Assembly: GCF_013410345.1 (NCBI RefSeq)
Contig: NZ_JACCFJ010000001.1
Coordinates: 1,240,001-1,304,000 of the forward strand
Reading direction: 5' to 3'
DNA length: 64,000 bases
DNA from: Saccharopolyspora hordei
GTDB taxonomy: Bacteria > Actinomycetota > Actinomycetes > Mycobacteriales > Pseudonocardiaceae
Each line of letters starts with the position of its first letter. Position 1 is the stretch's first letter. The notes under the pieces are model-generated. The model did not search any database and was not told the origin of the DNA. It saw only the letters and a program-made list of their open reading frames with translations. Shown here piece by piece: positions 1 to 8,985 of the stretch. The position numbers and the translations under genes were made by a program.

Positions 1-9
1 CCGCCACCG

Positions 10-26
10 GCCCGCGCTACGCGGGC
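10..26. terminator. Short hairpin upstream of rpoA
   Basis: A 7-bp inverted repeat, GCCCGCG-CTA-CGCGGGC, lies about 50 bases before rpoA. It may be a weak terminator or attenuator between the upstream gene (outside the window, conventionally rpsD) and rpoA. It has no T-tract, so the role is uncertain. Confidence 0.3.
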
Positions 27-78
27 ACGCCATTCCATCGGCGTCATATGGCGGGCGCCGTGAGGGAAGGAAAGTCAA

Positions 79-1158
79 GTGCTCATCTCCCAGCGACCCA
101 CACTGTCCGAGGAGGTCGTGTCGGAGACCCGCTCCCGGTTCGTCATCGAGCCGCTGGAGCCGGGGTTCGGCTACACCCTGGGCAACTCGTTGCGTCGCAC
201 GCTGCTCTCCTCCATCCCGGGGGCGGCTGTCACCAGCCTGCGCATCGACGGTGTGCTGCACGAGTTCACCACGATCCCCGGTGTGAAGGAGGACGTCACC
301 GACGTCATCCTGAACATCAAGGAGCTGGTCGTCAGCTCCGAGGAGGACGAGCCGGTGACGATGTACCTGCGCAAGCAGGGGCCGGGTGAGGTCACCGCCG
401 CCGACATCGTGCCGCCGGCCGGTGTCACGGTGCACAACCCGGATCTGCACATCGCCACGCTCAACGCCAAGGGCAAGCTGGAGATCGAGCTCGTCGTCGA
501 GCGTGGTCGCGGTTACGTCCCTGCGATGCAGAACAAGCAGACCGGCGCCGAGATCGGCCGCATCCCGGTGGACTCGATCTACTCGCCGGTGCTGAAGGTG
601 ACCTACAAGGTCGAGGCGACCCGTGTCGAGCAGCGCACGGACTTCGACAAGCTGATCCTCGACGTGGAGACCAAGCCGTCCATCACCCCGCGGGACGCGG
701 TGGCGTCGGCCGGTCGCACCCTCGTCGAGCTGTTCGGGCTCGCCCGCGAGCTCAACGTCGATGCCGAGGGCATCGAGATCGGCCCGTCGCCCGCCGAGGC
801 CGACACCATCGCGGCGTACGCGATGCCGATCGAGGACCTCGACCTGACGGTGCGCTCCTACAACTGCCTCAAGCGGGAGGGCATCCACACCGTCGGGGAG
901 CTGGTCTCGCGCAGCGAGGCCGACCTGCTGGACATCCGCAACTTCGGTGCGAAGTCCATCGACGAGGTCAAGATGAAGCTGGCCGGCCTCGGGCTCGCGC
1001 TCAAGGACAGCCCGCCCGGGTTCGACCCGTCCGCCGCGGCTGCCGAGTACCCGGCCGAGGGCTGGTCCTCGGAGAGCACGACCGTCGGCACGGTCGGCCC
1101 CGTCGAGGACAACGGCTACGACGACGGTCAGGACTACGCGGAGACAGAGCAGCTGTAG
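79..1158 (+). CDS. rpoA: DNA-directed RNA polymerase subunit alpha
   Basis: Alpha subunit of RNA polymerase, 359 aa. It dimerises to seed core assembly and contacts promoter UP elements and activators. The N-terminal domain (about residues 1-235) carries the family sequence [21 protein letters not shown], here given only in part. The C-terminal domain (about 250-320) carries [12 protein letters not shown] and the helix-hairpin-helix [10 protein letters not shown]. An acidic low-complexity tail of about 40 residues follows, as is common in actinobacteria. Translation starts at a GTG with GGAAGG eight bases upstream. The next gene is rplQ, 47 bases downstream, the usual end of the ribosomal/alpha operon. 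Confidence 0.99.
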   Translation: MLISQRPTLSEEVVSETRSRFVIEPLEPGFGYTLGNSLRRTLLSSIPGAAVTSLRIDGVLHEFTTIPGVKEDVTDVILNIKELVVSSEEDEPVTMYLRKQGPGEVTAADIVPPAGVTVHNPDLHIATLNAKGKLEIELVVERGRGYVPAMQNKQTGAEIGRIPVDSIYSPVLKVTYKVEATRVEQRTDFDKLILDVETKPSITPRDAVASAGRTLVELFGLARELNVDAEGIEIGPSPAEADTIAAYAMPIEDLDLTVRSYNCLKREGIHTVGELVSRSEADLLDIRNFGAKSIDEVKMKLAGLGLALKDSPPGFDPSAAAAEYPAEGWSSESTTVGTVGPVEDNGYDDGQDYAETEQL

Positions 1159-1205
1159 CTGTGTTGCGCGTCCGGGCTCCCGGCGCGCCCTGAGAGGAGC
1201 AACCG

Positions 1206-1757
1206 ATGCCCACCCCGACCAAGGGTCCGCGTCTCGGCGGGTCGCCGGCGCACGAGCGGCTCATCATGGCCAACCTGGCCACCCAGCTGTTCGAGCACGG
1301 TCGGATCACGACCACCGAGGCGAAGGCGAAGCGGCTGCGGCCGATCGCCGAGCGGCTGATCACCAAGGCCAAGAAGGGCGACCTGCACAACCGCCGCGAG
1401 GTCATGAAGACCATCCGCGACAAGGACGTCGTGCACAAGCTCTTCGCGGAGATCGGTCCCCACTTCGCGAACCGCCCCGGCGGTTACACCCGCATCATCA
1501 AGACGATGCCGCGCAAGGGTGACAACGCGAAGATGGCCGTCATCGCGCTGGTGACCGAGCAGCTGGTCACCACCGAGGCGGAGGCCGCTCGCGGCACCAA
1601 GTTCGCCAAGGACGAGCCGAAGGCCGAGGAGGCCCCGAAGGCCGAGGCGACCGAGGCGCCGGCGGAGAACGCCGAGGCCGAGACCAAGGCCGAGGCTGAG
1701 GAGACCGCCGAGGCCAAGGCCGAGGACACCGCTGCCGAGAAGAAGGACGAGTCCTGA
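1206..1757 (+). CDS. rplQ: 50S ribosomal protein L17 with long acidic tail
   Basis: Ribosomal protein L17 of the large subunit, 183 aa. The canonical core occupies about residues 1-118 and starts [19 protein letters not shown], with the conserved [14 protein letters not shown] segment. Residues about 120-183 are an Ala/Glu/Lys-rich tail absent from short L17 proteins such as that of E. coli (127 aa); such tails are typical of actinobacteria. GAGAGGAG precedes the ATG. It lies between rpoA and truA in the conserved order and is probably co-transcribed with both. Confidence 0.98.
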   Translation: MPTPTKGPRLGGSPAHERLIMANLATQLFEHGRITTTEAKAKRLRPIAERLITKAKKGDLHNRREVMKTIRDKDVVHKLFAEIGPHFANRPGGYTRIIKTMPRKGDNAKMAVIALVTEQLVTTEAEAARGTKFAKDEPKAEEAPKAEATEAPAENAEAETKAEAEETAEAKAEDTAAEKKDES

Positions 1758-1774
1758 TCTCGGCACGCACTGCC

Positions 1775-2653
1775 GTGGACGAGCCCGCTGCTCCCGCTGG
1801 GGAGGGCGGGCTCGTTCGCGTGCGCCTCGACGTGTCCTACGACGGCACGGACTTCAACGGCTGGGCCAAGCAGCCCGGCCTGCGCACCGTGCAGGGCCTG
1901 CTCGAGGACGCGCTGGCCAAGCAGCCGCCGGGGCGGTCGGTGCCGCACTCGGTGGTGGTGGCCGGCCGCACGGACGCCGGGGTGCACGCCACGGGCCAGG
2001 TCGTGCACGTCGACGTGGTGCCGCTGGAGCCCGGCGAGGGGCGGGTGCCGGTGGACGAGCACGGCGTCCCGGACCTGGCGCGGATGGCGCACCGGTGGAA
2101 CCGGATCCTGCCGCCGGACGTGCGGGTGCTGGGCGCGCGGGTCGTCCCGTCCGCCTTCGACGCCCGCTTCTCGGCGCTGCGGCGCCACTACCGCTACCAG
2201 GTGTCGGACGCGCCGTGGGGCGTCGACCCGCTGCGCCGGCGCGACACGCTCGCCTGGAACCGGCCGCTGGACGTGGCCGCGCTGAACGCGGCCGCCGAGG
2301 AACTGCTGGGCCTCCACGACTACGCGGCGTACTGCAAGCCCCGCGAGGGCGCGACCACGGTGCGCGAGCTCCAGCGCTTCGAGTGGGAGCGGGTGGACGA
2401 GCACCTCGTCGTCGCGCACGTGACGGCGGACGCCTTCTGCCACTCCATGGTCCGCAGCCTGGTCGGCACGCTGCTCATGGTCGGTGACGGCCGCCGCGCC
2501 CGCACCTGGCCGGGCGAGCTCCTCGCCGCGGGCACCCGCACCACCGCGGTCGCCCCGCCCCACGGCCTCACCCTCACCGGTGTCGACTACCCCCCGGACG
2601 AGGAACTGGCCACCCGGGCCGCCCAGACCCGGGCCGTCCGCACCCACCCCTGA
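1775..2653 (+). CDS. truA: tRNA pseudouridine(38-40) synthase TruA
   Basis: Converts uridines 38-40 of the tRNA anticodon stem-loop to pseudouridine. The protein is 292 aa. The catalytic aspartate sits in GRTDAGVHATGQV (Asp67 counted from the chosen start). The opening VRLDVSYDGTDFNGWAKQ is the family's first strand. The GTG at 1775 lies 17 bases after the rplQ stop. The family core begins about 14 residues later, so a slightly downstream start is possible. Position after rplQ matches the standard operon order. Confidence 0.97.
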   Translation: MDEPAAPAGEGGLVRVRLDVSYDGTDFNGWAKQPGLRTVQGLLEDALAKQPPGRSVPHSVVVAGRTDAGVHATGQVVHVDVVPLEPGEGRVPVDEHGVPDLARMAHRWNRILPPDVRVLGARVVPSAFDARFSALRRHYRYQVSDAPWGVDPLRRRDTLAWNRPLDVAALNAAAEELLGLHDYAAYCKPREGATTVRELQRFEWERVDEHLVVAHVTADAFCHSMVRSLVGTLLMVGDGRRARTWPGELLAAGTRTTAVAPPHGLTLTGVDYPPDEELATRAAQTRAVRTHP

Positions 2654-2667
2654 CCTCGCCGGGGGAA

Positions 2668-2698
2668 CGCGGTTCCGGTGGTTCCCACCGGAACCGCG
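2668..2698. terminator. Bidirectional terminator hairpin
   Basis: Perfect 14-bp inverted repeat CGCGGTTCCGGTGG / CCACCGGAACCGCG with a 3-base loop. It lies between the convergent genes truA and the response regulator, so it can end transcripts from both sides. Confidence 0.75.
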
Positions 2699-2760
2699 GG
2701 AGATCACCCGGTCTGGGGTGAGTTCCGGAGGGGTGGTCCCCGTGCCGCCGCGGCTGCGGG

Positions 2761-3432
2761 TCAGGGTCGCTGGGGGCGCAGGAGCGGTTCCGCTTCGAGG
2801 TAGGCCAGGACGGCCAGGACCCGGCGGTTGTGGTCGTCCGACGGCGGCAGGCCGAGCTTGGCGAAGATGTTGTTGGTGTGCTTGCCGACCGCCTTGTCCG
2901 TCACCGACATGCGGGCCGCGATCGCGGCGTTGGAAAGGCCTTCGGCCATCAGGGAGAGGACCTCGCGCTCCTTCGGGGTCAGGGCGGCCAGCGGTTCGTC
3001 GCGCTGCTGGCGGGTCAGCAGCTGGTTGATCACCTCGGTGTCCATCGCGGTCCCGCCCGCCGCCACGCGGCGGACCGCGTCGACGAACTGGTCGACCTCG
3101 CCGACCCGGTCCTTGAGCAGGTAGCCGACGGCCCCGGCGCGGTCGGACAGCAGCTCGCGGGCGTAGAGCTGGTCCACGTACTCGGACAGGACCAGCACCG
3201 GCAGCCCCGGGTGCTGCTCGCGGACCTCCAGCGCGACGCGCAAGCCCTCGTCGGTCAGCGTGGGCGGCAGGCGGACGTCGACCACGGCCACGTCGGGGAC
3301 GTGGCGGAGCAGCGCGTCGCGCAGCACCGGGCCGTTGCCGACCGCCTCGACGACGTCGAAGCCGTGCGCCGTGAGCAGCCGGACCAGGCCGTCCCTCAGG
3401 AGTGCGAGATCTTCGGCGATGACAACGCGCAC
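2761..3432 (-). CDS. NarL/LuxR-family response regulator
   Basis: Two-component response regulator, 223 aa. The receiver domain (1-120) has acidic pocket residues E7-D8, a phospho-acceptor Asp52 in VVDVRLPP, and the conserved Lys in GYLLKDRVGE. A LuxR-type helix-turn-helix occupies about residues 150-215 (LTPKEREVLSLMAEGLSNAAIA). The start overlaps the 3' end of the upstream sensor kinase gene by 37 bases, indicating coupled translation. The divergent ABC transporter genes are its likely target, which is an inference from position only. Confidence 0.95.
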   Translation of the reverse strand: MRVVIAEDLALLRDGLVRLLTAHGFDVVEAVGNGPVLRDALLRHVPDVAVVDVRLPPTLTDEGLRVALEVREQHPGLPVLVLSEYVDQLYARELLSDRAGAVGYLLKDRVGEVDQFVDAVRRVAAGGTAMDTEVINQLLTRQQRDEPLAALTPKEREVLSLMAEGLSNAAIAARMSVTDKAVGKHTNNIFAKLGLPPSDDHNRRVLAVLAYLEAEPLLRPQRP

Positions 3433-4499
3433 GGCACCTCCACGGTGAGTTCGGTCGGGCCGCCCACCGGGCTGCGCACGGTGAGCGCTCCGTCGAAGGC
3501 GGACAGCCTGCGCCGGATCCCGGCGAGGCCGGTGCCGGCGGCCGGATCGGCTCCACCGCGCCCGTCATCGCCCACCCGCAGCCGCAGCACGCCCGCCGCG
3601 TGGCGCAGCTCGACCCAGGCCCGGCTCGCTCCGCTGTGCTTGGCGATGTTGGTGAGGGCTTCGGCAGCGGCGAAGTACACCGCCGATTCCACCGGTGCCT
3701 CCGGGCGGTCGGGCAGGTCGACGTCCACGTCGACGGGGACCGGGCAGAGCAGGGCCGCGGCCTGGAGCGCGCCGGGCAGCCCGCGGTCGGAGAGCACCGG
3801 GGGGTGGATGCCGCGCACCAGGTCGCGGAGGTCCCGCAGCGCCAGCCCTGCCGACTCCCACGCTTCCTCCAGCAGGGCCCGCACCTCCTCGGGATCGGTG
3901 GCGCTCTTGGCCAGTCCCAGGTTCATCCGGAGCGCGATCAGCCGGGCCTGCGCGCCGTCGTGCAGGTCGCGTTCGATCCGGCGCAGCTCGGTGGCCTGGG
4001 CGTCGACGACGGCCGCGCGGGACCGCGCGAGCTCGTCGACCCGGGCGCGCAGCGACGCAGCGGGGTGCAGCAGCCGCTCGGCCAGGTGGGCCTGCAGCGT
4101 GTTCAGCACCGGGACGGCGGCCACGGCGAGCGCGGCGAAGGCGACGATGGACGCGGACAGGGTGATCGTCACCAGCCGGCTGCTCTCCGCCGTGCGCAGG
4201 GTGAGCACCACCGCGGCGAGGTGCAGCAGCGCGACCGGGACGAGCAGGCAGGCCGGGCCGACGACGGCGTGCACCAGCAACCAGGCCGTCTCGCGGGCGC
4301 GCCGGTCCGACCGGCGGACCTCGCGGCCCAGCACGCGCCCCGCCCACCTGCGCTGGAACGCGGCCAGGCCGCGGAGCCGGTCCGGGCGAGGGCGCCGCAG
4401 CACCGCGTGACCGGCCAGCGCCGCGAGCACCAGCCACGCGGCCAGGCCGGTGGCCGCGTTCTGGAGCAGGCCGGTGAGGTGTCGGAGCAGCCAGCGCAC
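3396..4499 (-). CDS. Sensor histidine kinase, HisKA_3 type
   Basis: Membrane sensor kinase, 367 aa, partner of the downstream response regulator. The N-terminal part has about four hydrophobic membrane segments (residues about 15-35, 72-102, 110-135) without a large extracellular domain. The dimerisation/phospho-acceptor motif is ERDLHDGAQARL with His180. The ATP-binding domain includes the N-box TNIAKHSGAS and the G-box DDGRGG...GTGLAGIRRRL. This layout matches DesK/LiaS-like sensors that respond to envelope conditions. It is transcribed divergently from the ABC exporter. Confidence 0.95.
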   Translation of the reverse strand: MRWLLRHLTGLLQNAATGLAAWLVLAALAGHAVLRRPRPDRLRGLAAFQRRWAGRVLGREVRRSDRRARETAWLLVHAVVGPACLLVPVALLHLAAVVLTLRTAESSRLVTITLSASIVAFAALAVAAVPVLNTLQAHLAERLLHPAASLRARVDELARSRAAVVDAQATELRRIERDLHDGAQARLIALRMNLGLAKSATDPEEVRALLEEAWESAGLALRDLRDLVRGIHPPVLSDRGLPGALQAAALLCPVPVDVDVDLPDRPEAPVESAVYFAAAEALTNIAKHSGASRAWVELRHAAGVLRLRVGDDGRGGADPAAGTGLAGIRRRLSAFDGALTVRSPVGGPTELTVEVPCALSSPKISHS

Positions 4500-4606
4500 C
4501 CGATCAGTCTGCCGCGCGGGCGCGGCGAGCGCGGTGGGTCTGGACCTACCCCGGACCGGGGCCCAGGCGGATGGTCACCACAGGACGGTCGCCCGAGCCT
4601 GGAGGC

Positions 4607-5506
4607 ATGATCCGAGCAGCCGGACTGACGAAGCGCTACGGCGGCACCACGGCGGTGGACGACGTGTCCTTCACGGCGGGACCGGGCGTGGTGACCGGGT
4701 TCCTCGGCCCCAACGGCGCCGGCAAGTCGACCACGTTGCGGATGCTCCTCGGGTTGGAGGAGCCCGATGCCGGGGTGGCGCTGGTGGGCGGCCGCCCGTA
4801 CCGCGCGCTGGGGGCGCCCCTGCGCGAAGTCGGTGCGCTGCTGGACGCCGGGGACGTCCACGGTGGACGCCGGGCGCGTGACCACCTGCGGGTCCTCGCC
4901 CGCAGCAACGGGATCCCCGCGCGCCGGGTGGGCGAGGTGCTGGCGGAGGTGGGGCTGGCGGAGGTCGCCGACCGGCGGATCGCCGGGTTCTCGCTGGGCA
5001 TGCGCCAGCGCCTCGGCATCGCCGCGGCGCTGCTCGGCGACCCCGGGGTGCTGGTCTTCGACGAGCCGATCAACGGTCTCGACCCGGAGGGCGTCCGCTG
5101 GATCCGCGGACTGCTCCGCGGCATGGCCGCCGAGGGCCGCGCAGTGCTGGTGTCCAGCCACGTCCTGGAGGAGGTGGCGCGGACCGCGGACCGCGTGGTG
5201 GTCATCGGCCGCGGCCGGCTGCTCGCCGACGCCCCCACCGCCGAGGTCCTGGCGCGCTTCGACCGCGGCGTCCTGGTCAGGGCCGCGGACCAGCCGGCGC
5301 TCGCCGCGGTGTTGCGCGCGCACGGCGCGGAGGTCCGCGCCGAGGACGGCGGGCTGTCGGTGCGCGGCGTGGACCCCGGGCGGATCGGTGAGCTCGCCCT
5401 GGCGCACGGCATCGCGCTGCGCGAGCTGGCTCCGCGCACCGCGTCGCTGGAGGACGCCTTCGTGGCGCTGACCGGGGGCAGCGTCGAGTTCCGGAGGGCC
5501 GCCTGA
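4607..5506 (+). CDS. ABC transporter ATP-binding protein
   Basis: ATPase subunit of an ABC-2 type exporter, 299 aa from the ATG at 4607. Walker A is GPNGAGKST (residues 34-42) and Walker B is VLVFDEPINGLDP. The signature position reads FSLGMRQRL, the variant common in multidrug/bacteriocin exporters of this class. GGAGG ends just one base before this ATG, too close for a normal ribosome binding site; leaderless initiation or the in-frame ATG at 4571 are alternatives, but family similarity begins at MIRAAGLTKRYGG. The stop overlaps the permease start (TGATG). Confidence 0.95.
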   Translation: MIRAAGLTKRYGGTTAVDDVSFTAGPGVVTGFLGPNGAGKSTTLRMLLGLEEPDAGVALVGGRPYRALGAPLREVGALLDAGDVHGGRRARDHLRVLARSNGIPARRVGEVLAEVGLAEVADRRIAGFSLGMRQRLGIAAALLGDPGVLVFDEPINGLDPEGVRWIRGLLRGMAAEGRAVLVSSHVLEEVARTADRVVVIGRGRLLADAPTAEVLARFDRGVLVRAADQPALAAVLRAHGAEVRAEDGGLSVRGVDPGRIGELALAHGIALRELAPRTASLEDAFVALTGGSVEFRRAA

Positions 5507-7728
5507 TGGGGGACGCGATCGCCGCCGAGTGGCTCAAGTTCCGCACCCTGCGGTCGAACCTGCTCCTGCTGGCGGCGTCGGTGCTGTCCGTGCTGCTGTG
5601 CGCCGGGAACGCGTACCTGCTGGCCAAGGGCGTGGACCGGCAGCCCGCGGCGGAGCGGGTGCGGTTCCGCAGCATCGGCGCCGGGCTCGGCACCGGGTTG
5701 CCGGTCGCCACCTTCGCGGTGGGCGCGCTCGGCGCGCTGTCGATCACCTCGGAGCACGCCACCGGACTCGTCCGCACGAGCCTGCTGGCCGTGCCGCGGC
5801 GGCTGCGCTTCCTGTTCGCCAAGGTCCCGCCGCTGGTGGTGGTCTCGCTGGTGCTCGGGCAGCTGCTGGTGTTCGGCATGCACGCCGCCGCGATGGCCGT
5901 GCTGGGCGAGCGGGCCGGACTGGTGCTCCTCGACGGCCGGACGCTCGGTGCGACCGACCCCGGTGTCGTGGTGGAGCTGCTGGTGACGGGGGCGGTGATG
6001 CCGGTCGTGGCGGTGGTCGGGCTGGGCCTGGGCGCCGTGCTCCGCTCCACCGCCGCCACGCTGGTGACCCTGGTGGTGCTGCTGGTCGTGCTCCCGGTGG
6101 GCGCGCAGGCGCTGCCCGACCCGTGGCGCTCGCGCATCGGTTCGCTGGCGGTCGAGGAGCTGCCGCACCAGGTCGTCGGTGGCGAAGCACCGGGCGTCCT
6201 GGCCCCGTGGGCGGCGCTGGCGCTGCTGGTCGCCTACCCGGTGGCGGCGCTGACCTGCGCGGCAGTGGCGATCAACGGGCGCGGTCGCAGGCGACGGCCG
6301 CTGGTGGTGGGCGGAGTGGTGACGGCGCTGCTGGCCGCGGTGGTGGTCGTCCCGCCGGGCGCGGCGGCCGGCGCCCTGGGGTGGCGACCGTGCGGCGGTG
6401 AGCTGGAGTGCTCCGCCGTCGAGGTGCCGGTGGACTGGGCGGAGCCGTCCGGCCGCACGATCTCCCTCGACCTGGCGCGGCTGCCGGCCACCGGCACGCA
6501 CCGCCGGATCGGCACGGTGTTCGTCCTCCCCGGCGGGCCGGGCGGTTCGGGCGTCGAGGACCTCAGGACCTCCGCAGGCGCCTTCGCCGCGCTGCGGCAG
6601 CGCTTCGACGTGGTCAGCTTCGCGCCGCGGAACACGACCGACCTGGGGGTGGTCCCGGTCGACTGCCTCACCGGCGGACCGTGGCTGAGCGTGCCCCGGA
6701 CCCCTGCGGAGTACGCGGAGCTGGGCGAGCGGAACTGGGCGGCCGTCGAGCGCTGCCGCAGCGCGGACCCGGAGTTCTTCGACCACCTCGACTCGGCCTC
6801 GGTGGCCCGCGACGTGGAGGCGGTCCGGCAGGCGCTGGGCGAGGAGCGGTTGAGCTTCATCGCGACGTCGTACGGCGGGACGACCGCGGTCTCCTACGCG
6901 CGGCTCTTCCCCGACCGCGTCCGGGCGATGTACCTGGACGGCACGGTCAGCCACGTCGGCGGCGAGGAGTCGGTGGTCCGGGCCAAGGGCCGGGTGCTGG
7001 AGGCCCAGTTCGCGCGGTTCAGCGCCTGGTGCGCGAGCAGCCCGGCGTGCGCCTTGCACGGGCGCGACGTCGGTGCGCTCTGGCGCGACCTGGTCGCCGC
7101 CGCCGACCGCTGGCCGATCCCGGTGCGGGGCGAGCAGGTCGCGTTCACCGGGCTCGACCTCGAGGTCGCCGCGGCGCCGGACCTCGTCAGTCCCGGCCGG
7201 GCGCCCGACTTCCCGAACTGGCAGCGGTTCGCCCGCGCCGTCGACCAGGCCGCCGCCGGCGACGCCACCGGGTTCTCCCGCCACGTCCAGGAGGTCACCG
7301 GGAGCCCGAAGGTCCCGGCGTTCGTCGGGATGACCGCGACGCACTGCGCGGACGGCCGCGGCTTCGCCGACTTCGCGGAGTTCCAGCGGGTGGCGGAGCT
7401 CGACGCGCGGTTGTCGCCGAACTTCGCGGGCAACGCGCTGTGGCACCCGCTGGCCTGCGTGGGGTGGCGGAACCCGGTCCGCAACCCGCCCGCGCCGCTG
7501 CCCGCCGACCGGCTCCCACCGCTGCTCGGCGCCGGCACCCTGGTCGACGTCGACGGCGCCGCGGAGATGGTGCGGTCCGTGCCCGGCTCGGCGACGGTGC
7601 GGTTCGAGGGCGTCGGTCACGGCCTGTACCTCTCCGGCGACCCGTGCACCACCGCCCACGCCAACCGGTACCTGGTCTTCGGGCGGATGCCGCCACCCGG
7701 CACCACCTGCAGGCCACCTGAGCCCTAG
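5506..7728 (+). CDS. ABC-2 permease fused to TAP-family alpha/beta hydrolase
   Basis: A 740-aa fusion. Residues 1-260 form an ABC-2 type permease: AEWLKFRTLRS opening and about six membrane segments. After a basic RGRRRR linker, one more membrane segment (about 266-290) leads into a C-terminal alpha/beta hydrolase (about 294-740) resembling secreted tripeptidyl aminopeptidases of family S33. That part has the oxyanion motif GGPGGSG (343-349), nucleophile Ser455 in ATSYGG and His705 in GVGHG. The acid residue is unclear: the usual GTLDxxTP reads GTLVDVDG, so Asp681 or Asp683 would have to serve. Paired Cys residues suggest an extracytoplasmic fold. The frame is open throughout, with no stop or obvious frameshift signal. 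Substrate unknown. Confidence 0.85.
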   Translation: MGDAIAAEWLKFRTLRSNLLLLAASVLSVLLCAGNAYLLAKGVDRQPAAERVRFRSIGAGLGTGLPVATFAVGALGALSITSEHATGLVRTSLLAVPRRLRFLFAKVPPLVVVSLVLGQLLVFGMHAAAMAVLGERAGLVLLDGRTLGATDPGVVVELLVTGAVMPVVAVVGLGLGAVLRSTAATLVTLVVLLVVLPVGAQALPDPWRSRIGSLAVEELPHQVVGGEAPGVLAPWAALALLVAYPVAALTCAAVAINGRGRRRRPLVVGGVVTALLAAVVVVPPGAAAGALGWRPCGGELECSAVEVPVDWAEPSGRTISLDLARLPATGTHRRIGTVFVLPGGPGGSGVEDLRTSAGAFAALRQRFDVVSFAPRNTTDLGVVPVDCLTGGPWLSVPRTPAEYAELGERNWAAVERCRSADPEFFDHLDSASVARDVEAVRQALGEERLSFIATSYGGTTAVSYARLFPDRVRAMYLDGTVSHVGGEESVVRAKGRVLEAQFARFSAWCASSPACALHGRDVGALWRDLVAAADRWPIPVRGEQVAFTGLDLEVAAAPDLVSPGRAPDFPNWQRFARAVDQAAAGDATGFSRHVQEVTGSPKVPAFVGMTATHCADGRGFADFAEFQRVAELDARLSPNFAGNALWHPLACVGWRNPVRNPPAPLPADRLPPLLGAGTLVDVDGAAEMVRSVPGSATVRFEGVGHGLYLSGDPCTTAHANRYLVFGRMPPPGTTCRPPEP

Positions 7729-7918
7729 CGCTCGCCGGCGGTCCGCGACGGTCGCCGCTGGAGCGGCCCGAGCAGCCGCAGCACCGGTCCGGTGGTCGCA
7801 TGCCGGGTCCCGCCACGGATCGCGGAAGGCACCTGTCCGCGCTCTCGGCGACGATGGCGCTGGAACGGCCGGGCGTGGCCCAGGCGCCACCACGACACCG
7901 CGGGGAGGCGGATCGCGC

Positions 7919-8188
7919 ATGACCGACCAGCTCCGGAACCCGAGGCTCCGCGACCAGCTCACCCGGCACTGGAACGCGCAGCTGCGGCCGTGCGGGGACG
8001 TGCACCTCGACGTTCGCGCGGCTCCCGGGTTGCGGGGCGAGGAGTGGATGGCGGCGCTGGAAGCCGAGTGCGACCGCCTCGTCGCGCTGGGTGCGACCCG
8101 GGTGCGCCGCCACGAGCCCGCGCCGCCGTTCGACGGCGGGCACATCCTCACGACCGACCCGGAGGGCGACGAGTTCTGCCTCGACTGA
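7919..8188 (+). CDS. Short VOC/glyoxalase-like protein
   Basis: An 89-aa protein. The C-terminal half (WMAALEAECDRLVALGATRVRR followed by DPEGDEFCLD, each a family trait) matches the end of a glyoxalase-like VOC domain. Full VOC proteins of this kind are about 115-240 aa, so this is either a minimal half-domain or a remnant whose N-terminal part is gone. No matching N-terminal coding is visible upstream. GGGGAGG about ten bases before the ATG supports the start. Ligand and activity are unknown. Confidence 0.6.
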   Translation: MTDQLRNPRLRDQLTRHWNAQLRPCGDVHLDVRAAPGLRGEEWMAALEAECDRLVALGATRVRRHEPAPPFDGGHILTTDPEGDEFCLD

Positions 8189-8201
8189 CCACTGTGGACA
8201 C

Positions 8202-8239
8202 GAGAAGAGCCCCCGGCCGATCGGCCGGGGGCTCCTCTC
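8202..8239. terminator. Bidirectional terminator hairpin
   Basis: Near-perfect 19-bp inverted repeat with no loop (core AGCCCCCGGCCGA / TCGGCCGGGGGCT, one mismatch in the outer arm). It sits between the convergent VOC-like gene and the ESX-associated gene at 8254. Confidence 0.75.
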
Positions 8240-8253
8240 GCGCAGTCCCAGGA

Positions 8254-8985
8254 TCAGTCGCCGCGGCGGATCGGGCCGAGGATCTCCTGCTCCTTCTTGT
8301 TCGTCACCAGGCGGATCATCGTCCAGGTCATGTTGCCCAGCGCGATCACCTGGTCGTCCTTGAGCTGCGTCAGCTGCTGGACCTGCGGGTTCATCAGGCT
8401 CCAGATGCGCTGCGCCAGCTGCGCCTGGTTCAGCGGCAGGCGCTGGATCAGCACCAGGTCCGCGGTGTTCGCCGCCTGGCCGCTGCTCACCTGCGGGTGC
8501 AGGTAGGGCAGCACGTACATGGTGGTCTGCCACGGTGCGCGCGGCGGGAACAGCTCCTGCGGCACCGCACCGCCGTCGTGGATCACCAGCAGCGGGGTGT
8601 CCTCGGTCGACCGCGGGAGGTCGAACGGCGCGAGCCGGCGGATCTGCACCAGCGGCACGGGCTTGCCGTCCGGCGTCTGCCCGGCCGCCCGCTCCAGCAT
8701 CTTCCACGCCGCCGGACGACCGGTGGCGATGATCACCCACGCGCCGGTGGCCATCGCGCGCAGCGCCACCTGGCGGGCGAGGTAGAGACCGCCGACGGTG
8801 ACCATGCGGGTCGGGTGCGGACGCAGGATGGACGCCGCCGCCGCTTCGTTCTGCGGGTCGGAGCCGATGATGACCCCACCGCGGTCGCCGGACGGCGCGA
8901 TCGCGTCGAGGGTCTCCGGGGTGACGAGGAATTCCGGTGCCGCGCCCTGGTTGCCGGGCACGTCGATCGTTCTGCTTCGGCTCAT
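8254..8985 (-). CDS. Hypothetical protein, eccE-coupled
   Basis: A 243-aa protein with no membrane segment or signal peptide. Hydrophobic strands (GGVIIGSDPQNEAAAASIL, GAWVIIATGRPAAWKML, TPLLVIHDGG) suggest an alternating alpha/beta cytosolic fold. Its ATG overlaps the eccE stop by four bases (ATGA), so the two are translationally coupled, which points to a role with the ESX secretion apparatus. I do not recognise a domain. It is the last gene of this minus-strand pair before a strong terminator. Confidence 0.85.
   Translation of the reverse strand: MSRSRTIDVPGNQGAAPEFLVTPETLDAIAPSGDRGGVIIGSDPQNEAAAASILRPHPTRMVTVGGLYLARQVALRAMATGAWVIIATGRPAAWKMLERAAGQTPDGKPVPLVQIRRLAPFDLPRSTEDTPLLVIHDGGAVPQELFPPRAPWQTTMYVLPYLHPQVSSGQAANTADLVLIQRLPLNQAQLAQRIWSLMNPQVQQLTQLKDDQVIALGNMTWTMIRLVTNKKEQEILGPIRRGD

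Noticed and set aside
7729-7918. Missing N-terminal half of the VOC protein
   Set aside because: No frame in this stretch shows glyoxalase features, so a simple frameshift cannot restore a full-length domain.
4636-8151. Very long antisense open frame opposite the ABC transporter genes
   Set aside because: It is a by-product of high GC third positions on the other strand. The composition is Arg/Pro/His-rich with no domain, whereas the sense frames carry clear Walker and hydrolase motifs.
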